From contig NZ_CBVJ010000114.1 in the NCBI RefSeq assembly GCF_000513275.1, forward strand, positions 1 to 58,952: DNA of 58,952 nucleotides. The letters are read 5' to 3'. Shown here one piece after another: positions 46,232-54,858 of this stretch; within the stretch, counting starts at the first letter, position 1; each line of letters begins with the position of its first letter. This stretch comes from Paenibacillus gorillae. Its GTDB lineage: Bacteria > Bacillota > Bacilli > Paenibacillales > Paenibacillaceae. The translations under genes and the position numbers were made by a program. Under the pieces are notes generated by a model, which was given only the letters and a program-made list of their open reading frames with translations, was not told the origin of the DNA and searched no databases.

Positions 46232-47231
46232 CTATTTCAAAGCTTCTTCCACGTACTGATTGTCGAACACGTCAGATACGTTAATTTTTTTGCGGATATT
46301 TCCGATCTCAAATTGGAAGTCTGCCGTTTTTTGCTGCTCAGCAATGATCGCATCGCTCACTGGTATGTTGATTATTTTGGAGCGGTCTTGTGTTCCTTTG
46401 ATTACCTCAACCGGCACTTTACGTTCCGTCGCATAACGGTTCAAGGCCTCATCCAAATTCTGTTCTTCCCATAGACGGGCTTTCTCGAACACTTTCAAGT
46501 AAAGCGTCACGAGCTCCGGATATTTGTCGGCAAAATCCTTGCGCACGATCTGGAACGATGGCGACAATACGCCCAACTGCTCGCCATCTGTCAGAACCTT
46601 CGCTTTGCCCGTTAACGTATTAAGCGTGATGTACGGATCCCATGTTGCCCAATGCATCAACGGCGCCTGTCTCGAATGCCGGCTGCGCTTCATCCGGCTG
46701 AAGCTGAATGATCTGAACCTCGGAATCTTTAATCCCCGCTTCGGCCAATCCCCGGTACAGGAAGTTGTAGGCGTTGCTTCCTTTCGCCACAGCGATCTTC
46801 TTGCCTTTCAAATCTTCAACCGTCTTAAGCGTGCTGTTACTCGGAATAATGATTGCGACGTTGTTCTTGCCTTCCAGCAGCTGGGAGATGACTTTGAACG
46901 GAATATCCGCTGCCTGTGCCGCCACAATCGGCATATTGCCAAGGCCGGCAAAATCAAGATGGTTCGACGCTATCGCTTCCGTCATCGGAGGCCCGCTCTG
47001 AAACTCCGCCCATTCCACCTTAACGCCCAGCTTCCCGAACTCGTCCTCATACCACTTCGCCTCACGCGCTTTGCCGTTAAGGCCGCCGCTGCCCTGCACA
47101 CCCAGCTTCACAGTAAGTCCTTCATATTTATTGCCGCCTTTGTTATCGCCGCCGCTTTTTTCCGTGTTGGCGCAGCCTGCGACAAACACCGCTACTAGTA
47201 GAATCGCTGCCCATATTTTAAAAGATTTCAT
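46232..47231 (-). pseudogene. Sulfonate/nitrate ABC transporter substrate-binding lipoprotein, split by a frameshift
   Basis: The natural start is ATG 47231, after GGGGGAGAG. A lipoprotein signal peptide ends in VFVAGC at about residue 18. The SsuA/TauA-type fold follows (LTVKLGVQGSGG, FQSGPPMTEAIASNHLDFAGLGNMP, LKGKKIAVAKGSNAYNFLYRGL). The frame breaks at 46648-46650. Removing one base from the three-base run restores GAVDALATWDPYITLNTL, the canonical DAWAxWDP motif, and the protein continues to 46232, about 333 residues in all. It captures the organosulfur substrate for the two permeases. Confidence 0.9.
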
Positions 47232-47256
47232 CGTCCATCTCTCCCCCGCATTTGGT

Positions 47257-48039
47257 TTAAATACCTGCACCATGATCATGATCAACGGCAGGCTCTTCTA
47301 CTTTCTCAAACTCGCTCAGCACTTTGCGCCGCAGCTCCTGAAACGACTGGCTTGCTCTTTTACGCGGAAAAGGAAGATCGATTGGCAGCACCGTACGAAT
47401 ATGTCCGGGCCGCGGATTCATAATGACCACCCGCTCAGCGAGAAACACCGCTTCGTCCAGATCATGCGTCACGAACAGCATCGTCGTCCGGTTCTTCTGC
47501 CAGATGTCGAGCAGCACCTCCTGCAGATGCGCCCGGGTAAAGGCATCCAGCGCCCCGAAGGGCTCATCAAGCAGCAGCACCTCCGGATTGCGAAGCAGCG
47601 CCCTTGCAATGGATACCCGCTGCGCCATCCCTCCCGACAGCTCACGCGGGTATGACTTCTCGAATCCCTTCAGCCGAACGAGGGCGACAAGCTCATCGAC
47701 CTTGGCTCGAACCTTCGGATCTTTGAGCGATAAATTGCCGGCAATGTTCTTCTCCACGGTCAGCCATGGAAACAACCGCGGCTCTTGAAAAATAAAACCT
47801 TTCTCGATGCTCGGCCCTTCAATCGGCTTATCATTCAGCAGCACTGTTCCGCTGTAGTCGGAATCGAGTCCGGCCACGATCTTCAGCAGCGTGCTCTTCC
47901 CGCAGCCGCTAGGGCCAATCAGCGTTATAAACTCGCCTTTCTTCACCTTCAGTCCAATATTGCTCAGTGCAGCAACATCCCCGGCAGGGGATGAAAAAGT
48001 CCGGTTCAACCGTTCAATTACGAGCGTGTCGGCTGCCAT
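47257..48039 (-). CDS. Sulfonate/nitrate-type ABC transporter ATP-binding protein
   Basis: The 260-residue SsuB/TauB-type ATPase has Walker A (GPSGCGKST), Q-loop ([10 protein letters not shown]), signature (LSGGMAQR), Walker B ([12 protein letters not shown]) and H-loop (VTHDLDEA). GAGGAGGAGG precedes the ATG. It is the first gene of the operon and is followed 25 bases later by the binding protein. The promoter and a dyad operator lie about 180-230 bases upstream. Confidence 0.94.
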   Translation of the reverse strand: MAADTLVIERLNRTFSSPAGDVAALSNIGLKVKKGEFITLIGPSGCGKSTLLKIVAGLDSDYSGTVLLNDKPIEGPSIEKGFIFQEPRLFPWLTVEKNIAGNLSLKDPKVRAKVDELVALVRLKGFEKSYPRELSGGMAQRVSIARALLRNPEVLLLDEPFGALDAFTRAHLQEVLLDIWQKNRTTMLFVTHDLDEAVFLAERVVIMNPRPGHIRTVLPIDLPFPRKRASQSFQELRRKVLSEFEKVEEPAVDHDHGAGI

Positions 48040-48213
48040 CGAACCTCCTCCTCTCTATTTTCACAAAACTTACCTGATTACTTGGTTTTAGGTATAAAAA
48101 AAGAGATGCCACGGAAAATAGATGCCTGTATCGCTACAAGCTTTATTGCCGAGTCAATCTCCAGTTGTCTGGTCGATTTGACGATATTCAATTTCCCATC
48201 CGATCCGGTCACA

Positions 48214-48274
48214 AACTGAACCTCGGTTCGTTTTGTTAATCGTAATAATAGCAACAGCCCGAATCAATTGTCAA
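48214..48274 (-). promoter_or_regulatory. Promoter and TetR-type dyad operator of the sulfur operon
   Basis: On the minus strand TTGACA (48274-48269), an 18-base spacer and TATTAT (48250-48245) form a strong sigma-A promoter starting two bases after the tetR stop. About ten bases beyond the -10 is the dyad GAACC-GA-GGTTC inside AACGAACCGAGGTTCAGTT (48232-48214), the right size and place for a TetR-family repressor to block transcription. Confidence 0.75.
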
Positions 48275-48275
48275 A

Positions 48276-48890
48276 CTATTTTTTTCCGCTGCTGTCAGGC
48301 AAGCTGAATAACCGCACAATACTTGCGGTATGAATGCCTACCGGAATTTCATAGCCGGGAGCTAATTGCAGCGTTAAGCCTTGAATCAAACTGACAAAAT
48401 AAAACGCAAGCTGCTTCGGATCACCTTCTATCAGAACGCCCGCTTCCTGCCCTTGCCGCATAATGTCCGCCATCGGCTCCAAATTAGCTGTAAATCTTCT
48501 TGTCGCAGCTTCTCTTAACTCGGGATTAACCGTCTCATTCGTTCGGATGCTTTGCAGCATGATCGTAAACGCCCAGTTCTCTGGCGTGGCAATCCAATTC
48601 TCGCAAATCTCATACAGCTTGTCCCTAGCGTCCAGCTTCAGCAGCGCATGCTCTGAGATTTTGCGGCCGTAATTAATCTGCCCCCGCTGCAGCACTGCGC
48701 TAAAAATAGCGTCCTTCGATTCGAAATAATTGTACACATTGCCGACGCTCAATCCCGCTTCCTTGGCAATATCCTTCACACTAGCGGAATCGATCCCCTG
48801 TTTGGCAATGACTTGCAGGGCGCAATCCAGAATGTGCTCCCGCCTTGTTTCCCGCAATAGCTGGTCCTTCTCCACATTTCTCGGCGACAA
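48276..48890 (-). CDS. TetR-family transcriptional regulator
   Basis: The 204-residue regulator has an N-terminal helix-turn-helix (REHILDCALQVIAKQGIDSASVKDIAKEAGLSVGNVYNYFESKD in outline, residues 15-60) and an all-helical ligand domain. It starts with TTG at 48890, set by AGGAGG six bases upstream. It lies directly upstream of the sulfur-scavenging operon on the same strand and is the natural candidate to bind the dyad at 48214-48232. The ligand is unknown. Its own upstream region is filled with a 39-bp tandem repeat. Confidence 0.93.
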   Translation of the reverse strand: MSPRNVEKDQLLRETRREHILDCALQVIAKQGIDSASVKDIAKEAGLSVGNVYNYFESKDAIFSAVLQRGQINYGRKISEHALLKLDARDKLYEICENWIATPENWAFTIMLQSIRTNETVNPELREAATRRFTANLEPMADIMRQGQEAGVLIEGDPKQLAFYFVSLIQGLTLQLAPGYEIPVGIHTASIVRLFSLPDSSGKK

Positions 48891-48906
48891 TTGAATCCTC
48901 CTAAAA

Positions 48907-49012
48907 AGTTTTGCGAAGCAAAACTTACTTCGTAAGCATAAGCTTAGTTTTGCGAAGCAAAACTTGCCTCGTAAGCATAAGCTCAGTTTTGCGAAGCAAA
49001 ACTTGCTTCATT
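48907..49012. repeat. 39-bp tandem repeat with internal palindrome upstream of tetR
   Basis: Units start at 48907, 48946 and 48985, exactly 39 bases apart; the third is partial. Each begins with the palindrome AGTTTTGC-GAA-GCAAAACT and continues with CTTGCCTCGTAAGCATAAGCT or a near match, which contains a second small dyad (AAGC...GCTT). The array fills the gap between tetR and the flavoprotein gene. A lone related copy lies at 53774-53799. The array begins 17 bases from the TTG start of tetR, so it must overlap the tetR leader or promoter. Confidence 0.9.
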
Positions 49013-49058
49013 TCGCGAATGTTGCCATTATACCGAAAGCTGTCCAAGACGGGAAGAA

Positions 49059-49964
49059 TTAAAAATCAGCGTGCATCAATTCCGTATTCACGCCCATCGC
49101 TGCTCTGCTGCCCCCCGCAGCCGCTGCAATAAGCTGCGCCGGTATAATGACGGACGCATCGCCTGCGGCATACAAGCCATCGATATTCGTCCGGCCAAAG
49201 TCATCGGCTGCAATGCCGCCATGCTCGTTCAGCTCACAGCCCAGCATTTCGGCAAAAGGAAGCGTATGCGCCCATTCCGACGTTACGAAGCCTCCGCTCC
49301 GCTTCAGCTCAACGCCGTCCTCTAGAATAACGCCAGCCAGTTTCCCCTCATTGCCTGCCAGCCCTTTGATCCGCTGTTCATATACTTGTATCCCTTTCGA
49401 CTGCAGCTTTTCCGCCTGATCAGCAGCCAAGCGCTCGCCGCCATTCATACAGATGACGATGTCCCGGCTCCATTGATACACCGTCATTCCCATATGAAAG
49501 GCGTGCTCCGCTGTATCCGTAATAATAACGAGCGGCTGATCCCTCAGCTCCCAGCCGTCGCAATACGGACAACTGAACAGCGAATGGCCATAATAGTCAG
49601 TAATTCCATGGATCTCCGGAAGCTGTTCCTTGAGTCCCGTTGCCAGAATGACGGTGCGAGCTTCATAACGCTCACCAGTTTCGGTCGTCACCACAAAACA
49701 AGCCTCGCCCTGTTTTTCAATGTCCGTCACCCTGACAGATGCAACCGTAATGGACGGGTACCTGCTCAGCTCTTGATGCGCCAATGCCCGAAACTCTGCG
49801 GGCTTCACGCCATCTCGTGTAATAAACCCATGTGATTCGCGAGTAACGGCATTTCTGGCTTTGTTTTCATCAAATAACAGAACTGTTCTCCGGGCTCTTC
49901 CCAATACCAGAGCTGCATTCAGTCCAGCTGGACCTCCTCCGATAATCGCACAATCCAATCGCAT
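49059..49964 (-). CDS. Thioredoxin-reductase-like NAD(P)/FAD oxidoreductase
   Basis: The 301-residue class II pyridine nucleotide-disulfide oxidoreductase fold has the FAD motif GGGPAGLNAALVLGRARR at the N-terminus, a CPYC (SCPYCDGWE) where thioredoxin reductase has CATC, and the C-terminal FAD motif GLYAAGDASV. The NADPH motif is atypical (IITDTAEHAFHMG in place of a GGGxSA). It may not reduce thioredoxin, and bacilliredoxin-type or other partners are possible. GGGAGG precedes the ATG. Confidence 0.9.
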   Translation of the reverse strand: MRLDCAIIGGGPAGLNAALVLGRARRTVLLFDENKARNAVTRESHGFITRDGVKPAEFRALAHQELSRYPSITVASVRVTDIEKQGEACFVVTTETGERYEARTVILATGLKEQLPEIHGITDYYGHSLFSCPYCDGWELRDQPLVIITDTAEHAFHMGMTVYQWSRDIVICMNGGERLAADQAEKLQSKGIQVYEQRIKGLAGNEGKLAGVILEDGVELKRSGGFVTSEWAHTLPFAEMLGCELNEHGGIAADDFGRTNIDGLYAAGDASVIIPAQLIAAAAGGSRAAMGVNTELMHADF

Positions 49965-50104
49965 TTCAGCAAGCCTCCCTTTTGATGATAGACTTCAACT
50001 ATTTTTAACAGAGCCAAATTCGATACCGCTTTTTACCCATTGCATCAGTATGGCTTCCTTTAACACCTTGCATTCATTTATGAAAGTAGCGCCCATTGCA
50101 AAAA

Positions 50105-50135
50105 GGCCAAAGCAGCCTTCGCAGACGTTTTGGCC
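50105..50135 (-). terminator. Rho-independent terminator of the APH-family gene
   Basis: On the minus strand GGCCAAA pairs with TTTGGCC and is followed by TTTTTGC. It lies about 40 bases past the stop at 50172. Confidence 0.78.
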
Positions 50136-50171
50136 ATACTAGTAATATGATTGCTGGCGATAGTCTATTTT

Positions 50172-51011
50172 TTACAAATGCTGCCCCGTATTTCGCTCAG
50201 CTAAAAACTTATCAATAATAGATAAGAGCCATTGCTGCTCACCCGGAACGTTTTCTCTCAATCGCGCGGCTGCGACCGGAATGAACCATTTTTCAATCAT
50301 CACCTGATCGACCTCCATAATGGAGCCGTAGTGCTCCAGATAGACGCCGTTCATTTGTTTTTTGAAAGCCATAATATGCTCTTGCGATCCGAAAGGAGAT
50401 CCATCTGGAAGATAGGGACTAAGAAACATCAGGGACGTTCTAGCGATGTCACAATGCGGGGCTCCGGAAGAAGCATTCATCCAATCAATCGCTCTTAGGC
50501 CTTCAGCCGTCCGAATGATATTGTCCGGATGCAAATCGCCGTGGCACACATAACCGTTCAGAGACGCTGCCTCAAGCTCTCCCAACACTTCGACGAGTTC
50601 TTCCTCTCTACCCTGCAGTACGTCACGAGATTCCCTAATCTCCCGTTCCAGCCTCTCTGCTTGGCGCGGCAGGTCTGAATCTGAAGATGCCTTGCAGCGG
50701 TGAATAGCGGCGTGCAGCTCAGCCATTTCCCTCACAACTTGCTCTGCACCAGTCAGATCGGAAAGAAGCTCGTTTAATAAGGAATGACCGATTAGCCGCT
50801 CGTAAACAATTCCAGTACGCGCTTCAAGCTCCACTAGCTCATACGCAACCGGAGCAGGAACCCCCGCGTCAACGATGCTTCTAGCTATTTTCCATTCGTA
50901 CCCCGCCCAATCAGATGGAATTCCCGCGAGATAGAGCTTCACAACAAGACCATTCTCCCATGCATAGACCTCAGCAGTCATTCCTTTCCCAAGCAGTTCC
51001 CCTAGACCCAT
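50172..51011 (-). CDS. Aminoglycoside phosphotransferase (APH) family kinase
   Basis: The 279-residue protein has an APH/choline-kinase fold: an N-lobe nucleotide loop (LGKGMTAEVYAWENGLVVKLY), catalytic loop CHGDLHPDNII and metal-binding Asp in AIDWMNAS. Many such proteins phosphorylate small metabolites and do not give antibiotic resistance, so no resistance is claimed. AGGAGGGGAG precedes the ATG. It is monocistronic. Confidence 0.9.
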   Translation of the reverse strand: MGLGELLGKGMTAEVYAWENGLVVKLYLAGIPSDWAGYEWKIARSIVDAGVPAPVAYELVELEARTGIVYERLIGHSLLNELLSDLTGAEQVVREMAELHAAIHRCKASSDSDLPRQAERLEREIRESRDVLQGREEELVEVLGELEAASLNGYVCHGDLHPDNIIRTAEGLRAIDWMNASSGAPHCDIARTSLMFLSPYLPDGSPFGSQEHIMAFKKQMNGVYLEHYGSIMEVDQVMIEKWFIPVAAARLRENVPGEQQWLLSIIDKFLAERNTGQHL

Positions 51012-51190
51012 AGATGCTCCCCTCCTTTACTACTACTCATTATTTTATTGATTTTTGGAATAAATAGCCATACAGATCGCTTTCAATCACAAGTCCTATA
51101 GATTTGAACGTATTCGCCTATGTTCGAGCTTTTTCGAATTGATTATCGTTAAGGGGAAGGGAAATTTTACAATTAGGATGGAGGGAATTT

Positions 51191-52216
51191 GTGAAGGAAC
51201 GCAAAAAATGGATTGATGTCGCGCGCGGCCTCAGCATCATTCTCGTCGTGATGGGACATGCCGGCAACGATGTCATCAATCACTATCTGGGCTGGTTCCG
51301 CATGCCGCTGTTCTTTTTGGTGAGCGGACTGCTGTTCAAGGAGGTGCCTGCCGGAACCTATTGGCATTGGGCTTGGCGAAGAGTCCGGTTTTTCATGATT
51401 CCGTATTGCGCTTACGGCATCTGTATCGCGCTCCTTGTCGCCGTAAGGCTCAGGGACCCGATGTCGATTCCTCACGACTTGCTTCTATTGGCATATGGCG
51501 GAACGGTTTTGGGAGGATGGTACGGCGTCTTTTGGTTTATAACCTGCCTGCTCGTCGTCCATTTGCTCATGGGCTATTTATCCCGCTTCAGCCTCAAGAC
51601 GGCGGCGATCGCCGTTGCAGTTTGCTACGCGGCTGCCCATGTAGTCAGCATGTCACCAATGGCGAAATGGGACATCCCTTGGAATGCGGACGTGGCGTTA
51701 ATGGCTATCGTCTTCTTTTTCCTCGGTTATGCCGGCAAAACGATGCTGCCGGGCCTGCTGGAACGCGGCACCGCCTTTATTCCGTCACTGATGGTCTGGT
51801 TCATAGCGGCCGGACTGAATATTGGAGGGCTGTGGCAGCTCCGCATTGATATGAAAGCCAAGCTGTATAACCAGCCGGTGCTTGATTTCATCGTGCCTGT
51901 CGCCTGCGTCCTTGTCGTTCTGCAGCTCTGTTACTGGCTCTCGCGATACAAAGCGGCCAATGTGCTCGCTTTCCTCGGTACCGTCACCATTGCGATCATG
52001 TATCTGCATGTACCGATCAATATCGTATTGGAATACGGCTTGGGCTTAAAATACGGTACGCTTGTCTTTACCGCCGTCGGCGTCATCATCCCGCTAGGCA
52101 TCGGTTGGCTCATGTCTCAGTCAGCGCTGTTAACCAAGCTCTTCCTGGAGCCAAGCGGCTTTGGCCGTCGCAAAGACAAGCCGGTTGCTCAACAGCAAGC
52201 TCCAGCTGGAGGTTAA
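51191..52216 (+). CDS. Membrane acyltransferase (acyltransferase 3 / fucose 4-O-acetylase-like)
   Basis: The 341-residue protein has about ten helices. It opens with KKWIDVARGLSIILVVMGHAG, which carries the catalytic His of the acyltransferase-3 family, and WFRMPLFFLVSGLLF follows. Such enzymes O-acetylate cell-wall or capsular sugars from a membrane position. The start is GTG 51191 with GGAGGG five bases upstream. No polysaccharide genes are adjacent, so the acceptor is unknown. Confidence 0.91.
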   Translation: MKERKKWIDVARGLSIILVVMGHAGNDVINHYLGWFRMPLFFLVSGLLFKEVPAGTYWHWAWRRVRFFMIPYCAYGICIALLVAVRLRDPMSIPHDLLLLAYGGTVLGGWYGVFWFITCLLVVHLLMGYLSRFSLKTAAIAVAVCYAAAHVVSMSPMAKWDIPWNADVALMAIVFFFLGYAGKTMLPGLLERGTAFIPSLMVWFIAAGLNIGGLWQLRIDMKAKLYNQPVLDFIVPVACVLVVLQLCYWLSRYKAANVLAFLGTVTIAIMYLHVPINIVLEYGLGLKYGTLVFTAVGVIIPLGIGWLMSQSALLTKLFLEPSGFGRRKDKPVAQQQAPAGG

Positions 52217-52276
52217 TCTCATCAGTTTCTTATTATCCTGTAAAGTTCACCGCATTTGGTGATAAATGCGTGGTAT

Positions 52277-52305
52277 GGGCCCATCCTGTGATGAGGCCCT
52301 TTTTC
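52277..52305 (+). terminator. Rho-independent terminator of the acyltransferase gene
   Basis: GGGCC and GGCCC form a short GC stem with a 13-base loop, followed by six Ts, about 60 bases after the stop. Confidence 0.72.
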
Positions 52306-52386
52306 ATTCACTGAACGACAACGGTGCATGCCTTTCGTTACTCCGATGATTTTGCACGAGAGCAACCTTCAATCTCCAGAGAAATA

Positions 52387-52734
52387 TTATGCGACAGCAA
52401 TTACATCAACTTGAACATTGAAGCCAATATCACTTCTAATTATCGTCCTTGCCGGATACGGGGATTGAAAATATTGTACATAAATCTTTTCAAAAATTTG
52501 AGGGGTTATATACGCGAAGTTAAGAATGACTGTAACTTTAACCACATGACTTAAGTCTAATCCTGCTTCTCCAAGCATGTTTCGTACATTCTCAAGCGTC
52601 TGCCTGACTTGTTCTGCAACGGGACATTCCAAAGTGTCAGGACCCTGTCCAGCAACATAGACGGTATCGTTCACTCTAACTGCCTGTGAATAAGCTAATC
52701 CTAGCGGATTTTCCACACCGTAGTATTCCTTCAA
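52387..52734 (-). CDS. RidA family protein (YjgF/YER057c)
   Basis: The 115-residue protein has the RidA layout: AYSQAVRVNDTVYVAGQGP near the N-terminus, VRQTLENVRNMLGEAGLDLSHVVKVTVIL in the middle and YPARTIIRSDIG with the conserved Arg near the C-terminus. RidA hydrolyses reactive enamine/imine intermediates of amino acid metabolism; other subgroups differ, and the canonical GPYSQ is LAYSQ here. It starts with TTG at 52734 after AGGGGTGA. Confidence 0.92.
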   Translation of the reverse strand: MKEYYGVENPLGLAYSQAVRVNDTVYVAGQGPDTLECPVAEQVRQTLENVRNMLGEAGLDLSHVVKVTVILNFAYITPQIFEKIYVQYFQSPYPARTIIRSDIGFNVQVDVIAVA

Positions 52735-52849
52735 ATCATTTCACCCCTAATCTATTAGTGCCATCACCTCAACAATACCATAGATGAAGTGAAAAATTGA
52801 TTCCTTTTTGCACATCCACACTCCATAATTCCTCTCGTATTCATGAGAC

Positions 52850-52899
52850 AAAAAAGCACCATCATCCCCCAAAAAGAAGGTAATGACGACGCTTTTTTT
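52850..52899 (-). terminator. Rho-independent terminator of the carbohydrate ABC operon
   Basis: On the minus strand AGCGTCGTCAT pairs with ATGATGGTGCT (two wobbles), flanked by A and T runs, and ends in TTTTTTG. It lies about 15 bases past the stop at 52912. Confidence 0.8.
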
Positions 52900-52911
52900 A
52901 ACCAATTCCAC

Positions 52912-53757
52912 CTATTTCACCGCACCTGCCGTAACACCCTCAGCAATCTGGCGCTGGAACACCACATAGATGATGATGACCGGAATCATCGACAGCAGCA
53001 GCCCTGCGAACAGCGGCCCCCACTCCGTCCGATATTGCATCTCCGACTGCATAATCGCGATTCCCACCGGCAGCGTATATTGGCTTGGATCGTTGATGAA
53101 GACGGTACCCATAATGTACTCGTTCCAAATATTGAGTGCATTCATAATACCAACCGAGACTAGGCCAGACTTGGCCAGCGGAAGCATGACGGTGAAGTAC
53201 GTTCGGCTGTAGCCCGCGCCATCAATGGATGCCGCTTCCTCCAGCTCCTTCGGCAGCGTCTTGAAGAAGCCAACGAGAACAAAAATACCAAAAGGCAATG
53301 CACTTGCCGTATACACGACGATAAGACCAAACAGCTTATTAATGAGATGAAGATCATTTAATAGGAAGAAAAGCGGGATAAGTCCGAGGATCATTGGAAT
53401 CATCATTGCCGATAAGTAGAGATTGTACAGCGCACCGCTCCCCTTAAAGGCGAACCTGGCCAAAATGTAGGCCGATGTCGACGCCAGAAGCAATGATATT
53501 AATGTGCTGGCTCCCGTCACGATCGTCGAATTCAAGAAGTAGCTGCCGAATCCGTATGTTTCCCAGACATAAGTAAAGTTCGACCAAAGAAGCGGAAACT
53601 TCGGCAGCGCCCACGGCTTGCCCAGCATAAATTGCTGATTATCCTTAAGCGCCCCGAGCAGCGTCCAGATAAGCGGGTAAAGGACAGCCACCGTCCAGAG
53701 AACGAGTACGAGAACGGTGAGCATTTTATAAAATGGATGTTGTTTCGTTGCAGACAC
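52912..53757 (-). CDS. Carbohydrate ABC transporter permease (MalG/NgcG-like)
   Basis: The 281-residue permease has six helices and the EAA loop (LPKELEEAASIDGAGYSRTYFTVMLPLAKSG in outline). It is the second permease of a CUT1 sugar importer. The start is set at GTG 53757 because AGGGGTGATC, a near-perfect match to the 16S tail, lies just before it. The longer frame to 53799 would run through a palindromic repeat. Its neighbour permease ends at 53809. No ATPase gene is in the cluster, which is normal for CUT1 systems that share an MsmX-type ATPase. Confidence 0.93.
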   Translation of the reverse strand: MSATKQHPFYKMLTVLVLVLWTVAVLYPLIWTLLGALKDNQQFMLGKPWALPKFPLLWSNFTYVWETYGFGSYFLNSTIVTGASTLISLLLASTSAYILARFAFKGSGALYNLYLSAMMIPMILGLIPLFFLLNDLHLINKLFGLIVVYTASALPFGIFVLVGFFKTLPKELEEAASIDGAGYSRTYFTVMLPLAKSGLVSVGIMNALNIWNEYIMGTVFINDPSQYTLPVGIAIMQSEMQYRTEWGPLFAGLLLSMIPVIIIYVVFQRQIAEGVTAGAVK

Positions 53758-53773
53758 TTGATCACCCCTAAAC

Positions 53774-53799
53774 GTTTTGCTCAGCAAAACCTGCTTCAC
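53774..53799. repeat. Single copy of the GTTTTGC palindromic repeat
   Basis: GTTTTGC-TCA-GCAAAAC plus CTGCTTCAC matches 22 of 26 positions in the third unit of the tandem array at 48985. It lies between the two permease genes, inside an operon. Confidence 0.75.
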
Positions 53800-53808
53800 A
53801 ATGTAAAA

Positions 53809-54702
53809 CTAAGCCAATTCAATCGTTTCCCTGCGGAGCAGACGCTGCAGCACAATCGTCGTAATGAACGACAGAATCAGAATGAGGACGCCGATTGCTG
53901 CGGCATAGCCCATATGATATTGACGGAAGCCCATCTGATAGAGATAGGAGCCCATAACCTGCGTTGCATTATCCGGTCCGCCCTCTGTCATAATCCAGAC
54001 GATAATGAAGGAACCATTCAGTGTCGTCATGACAATATGCAGGATGCTGACCTTCATTTGCTCCCAGATGAGCGGAAGCGTCACACTCCAGAACTGCCTG
54101 CCTTGCGAAGCACCGTCGAGATCAGCCGCCTCGTACAGCTCTGATGGGATGCTGAGAATAGCTGCAATCAGCAAAATCATATAGAAGCCGATGCCCGCCC
54201 AGATCGATGGCCATAAGAGCGACCACATTGCTGTATTCTCCTGTCCCAGCCAGGCTGTCTGCACTTGTTCGCTCTTAAATAGAGAGAGGAATGAGTTAAT
54301 AAAGCCCATGTTCGGATTATAGACGTAGCGCCACAGAACCCCAATGACGACCACGGAAATAATGTTCGGAATAAAGAAAATAACGCGATAAAATGACGAG
54401 CCTCTTATATTCAATCTCGTAATGGCAATCGCAAAAAGCGTCGCCAGAAGCAGAATGCCGATCACTTTGCCAACCACAAGAAAATAGTCATTTTTAATAG
54501 CCGTCCATATGATGGGGTCCTTCAACAGCTCGTGGAAATTATCGAGTCCGATGAAGTCCATATTTTTGGCACTGCCGGACCAGTCAAAGAATGAAATATA
54601 AATGCCGCGAAATATCGGATACAGCGTAAAGACGCAGAAGAAAACCAACGTCGGAATAATAAATGCGGCGATGAAAAACTTGCGTTTTGCCCGTTGCGAC
54701 AA
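53809..54702 (-). CDS. Carbohydrate ABC transporter permease (MalF/NgcF-like)
   Basis: The permease has about 297 residues, six helices and the EAA loop (SELYEAADLDGASQGRQFWSVTLP). FIGLDNFHELLKDPIIW is typical of CUT1 permeases. Two starts are possible: GTG 54711, or TTG 54702, which is preferred for its 8-base spacing from GGAAGG and its MSQRAKRKFF N-terminus. It is the second gene of the sugar import operon. Confidence 0.92.
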   Translation of the reverse strand: MSQRAKRKFFIAAFIIPTLVFFCVFTLYPIFRGIYISFFDWSGSAKNMDFIGLDNFHELLKDPIIWTAIKNDYFLVVGKVIGILLLATLFAIAITRLNIRGSSFYRVIFFIPNIISVVVIGVLWRYVYNPNMGFINSFLSLFKSEQVQTAWLGQENTAMWSLLWPSIWAGIGFYMILLIAAILSIPSELYEAADLDGASQGRQFWSVTLPLIWEQMKVSILHIVMTTLNGSFIIVWIMTEGGPDNATQVMGSYLYQMGFRQYHMGYAAAIGVLILILSFITTIVLQRLLRRETIELA

Positions 54703-54858
54703 GACCGTCACCTTCCTTCAAGCCGGCCAGTCGGCCAACTGCTCTTGTACTTTTTAAAAACCAGAACCACCAGCAAGGATGGGACCGGGCAGCCCGGCTT
54801 CTCCTCGTTGGCGGTCTGGTTGGCGGTTGTTATTGCGTTAATATGATTAGCTAACGTG

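Noticed and set aside
48056..48213. SAM (S-box) leader upstream of the sulfur operon
   Set aside because: The conserved S-box core blocks are absent; a promoter and a TetR-type dyad explain the region better.
48907..49012. CRISPR array
   Set aside because: Only three units without variable spacers, exact 39-bp tandem period and no cas genes.
50172..51011. Antibiotic-resistance aminoglycoside kinase
   Set aside because: Only the general APH fold is visible; many such chromosomal kinases act on metabolites, so resistance is not claimed.
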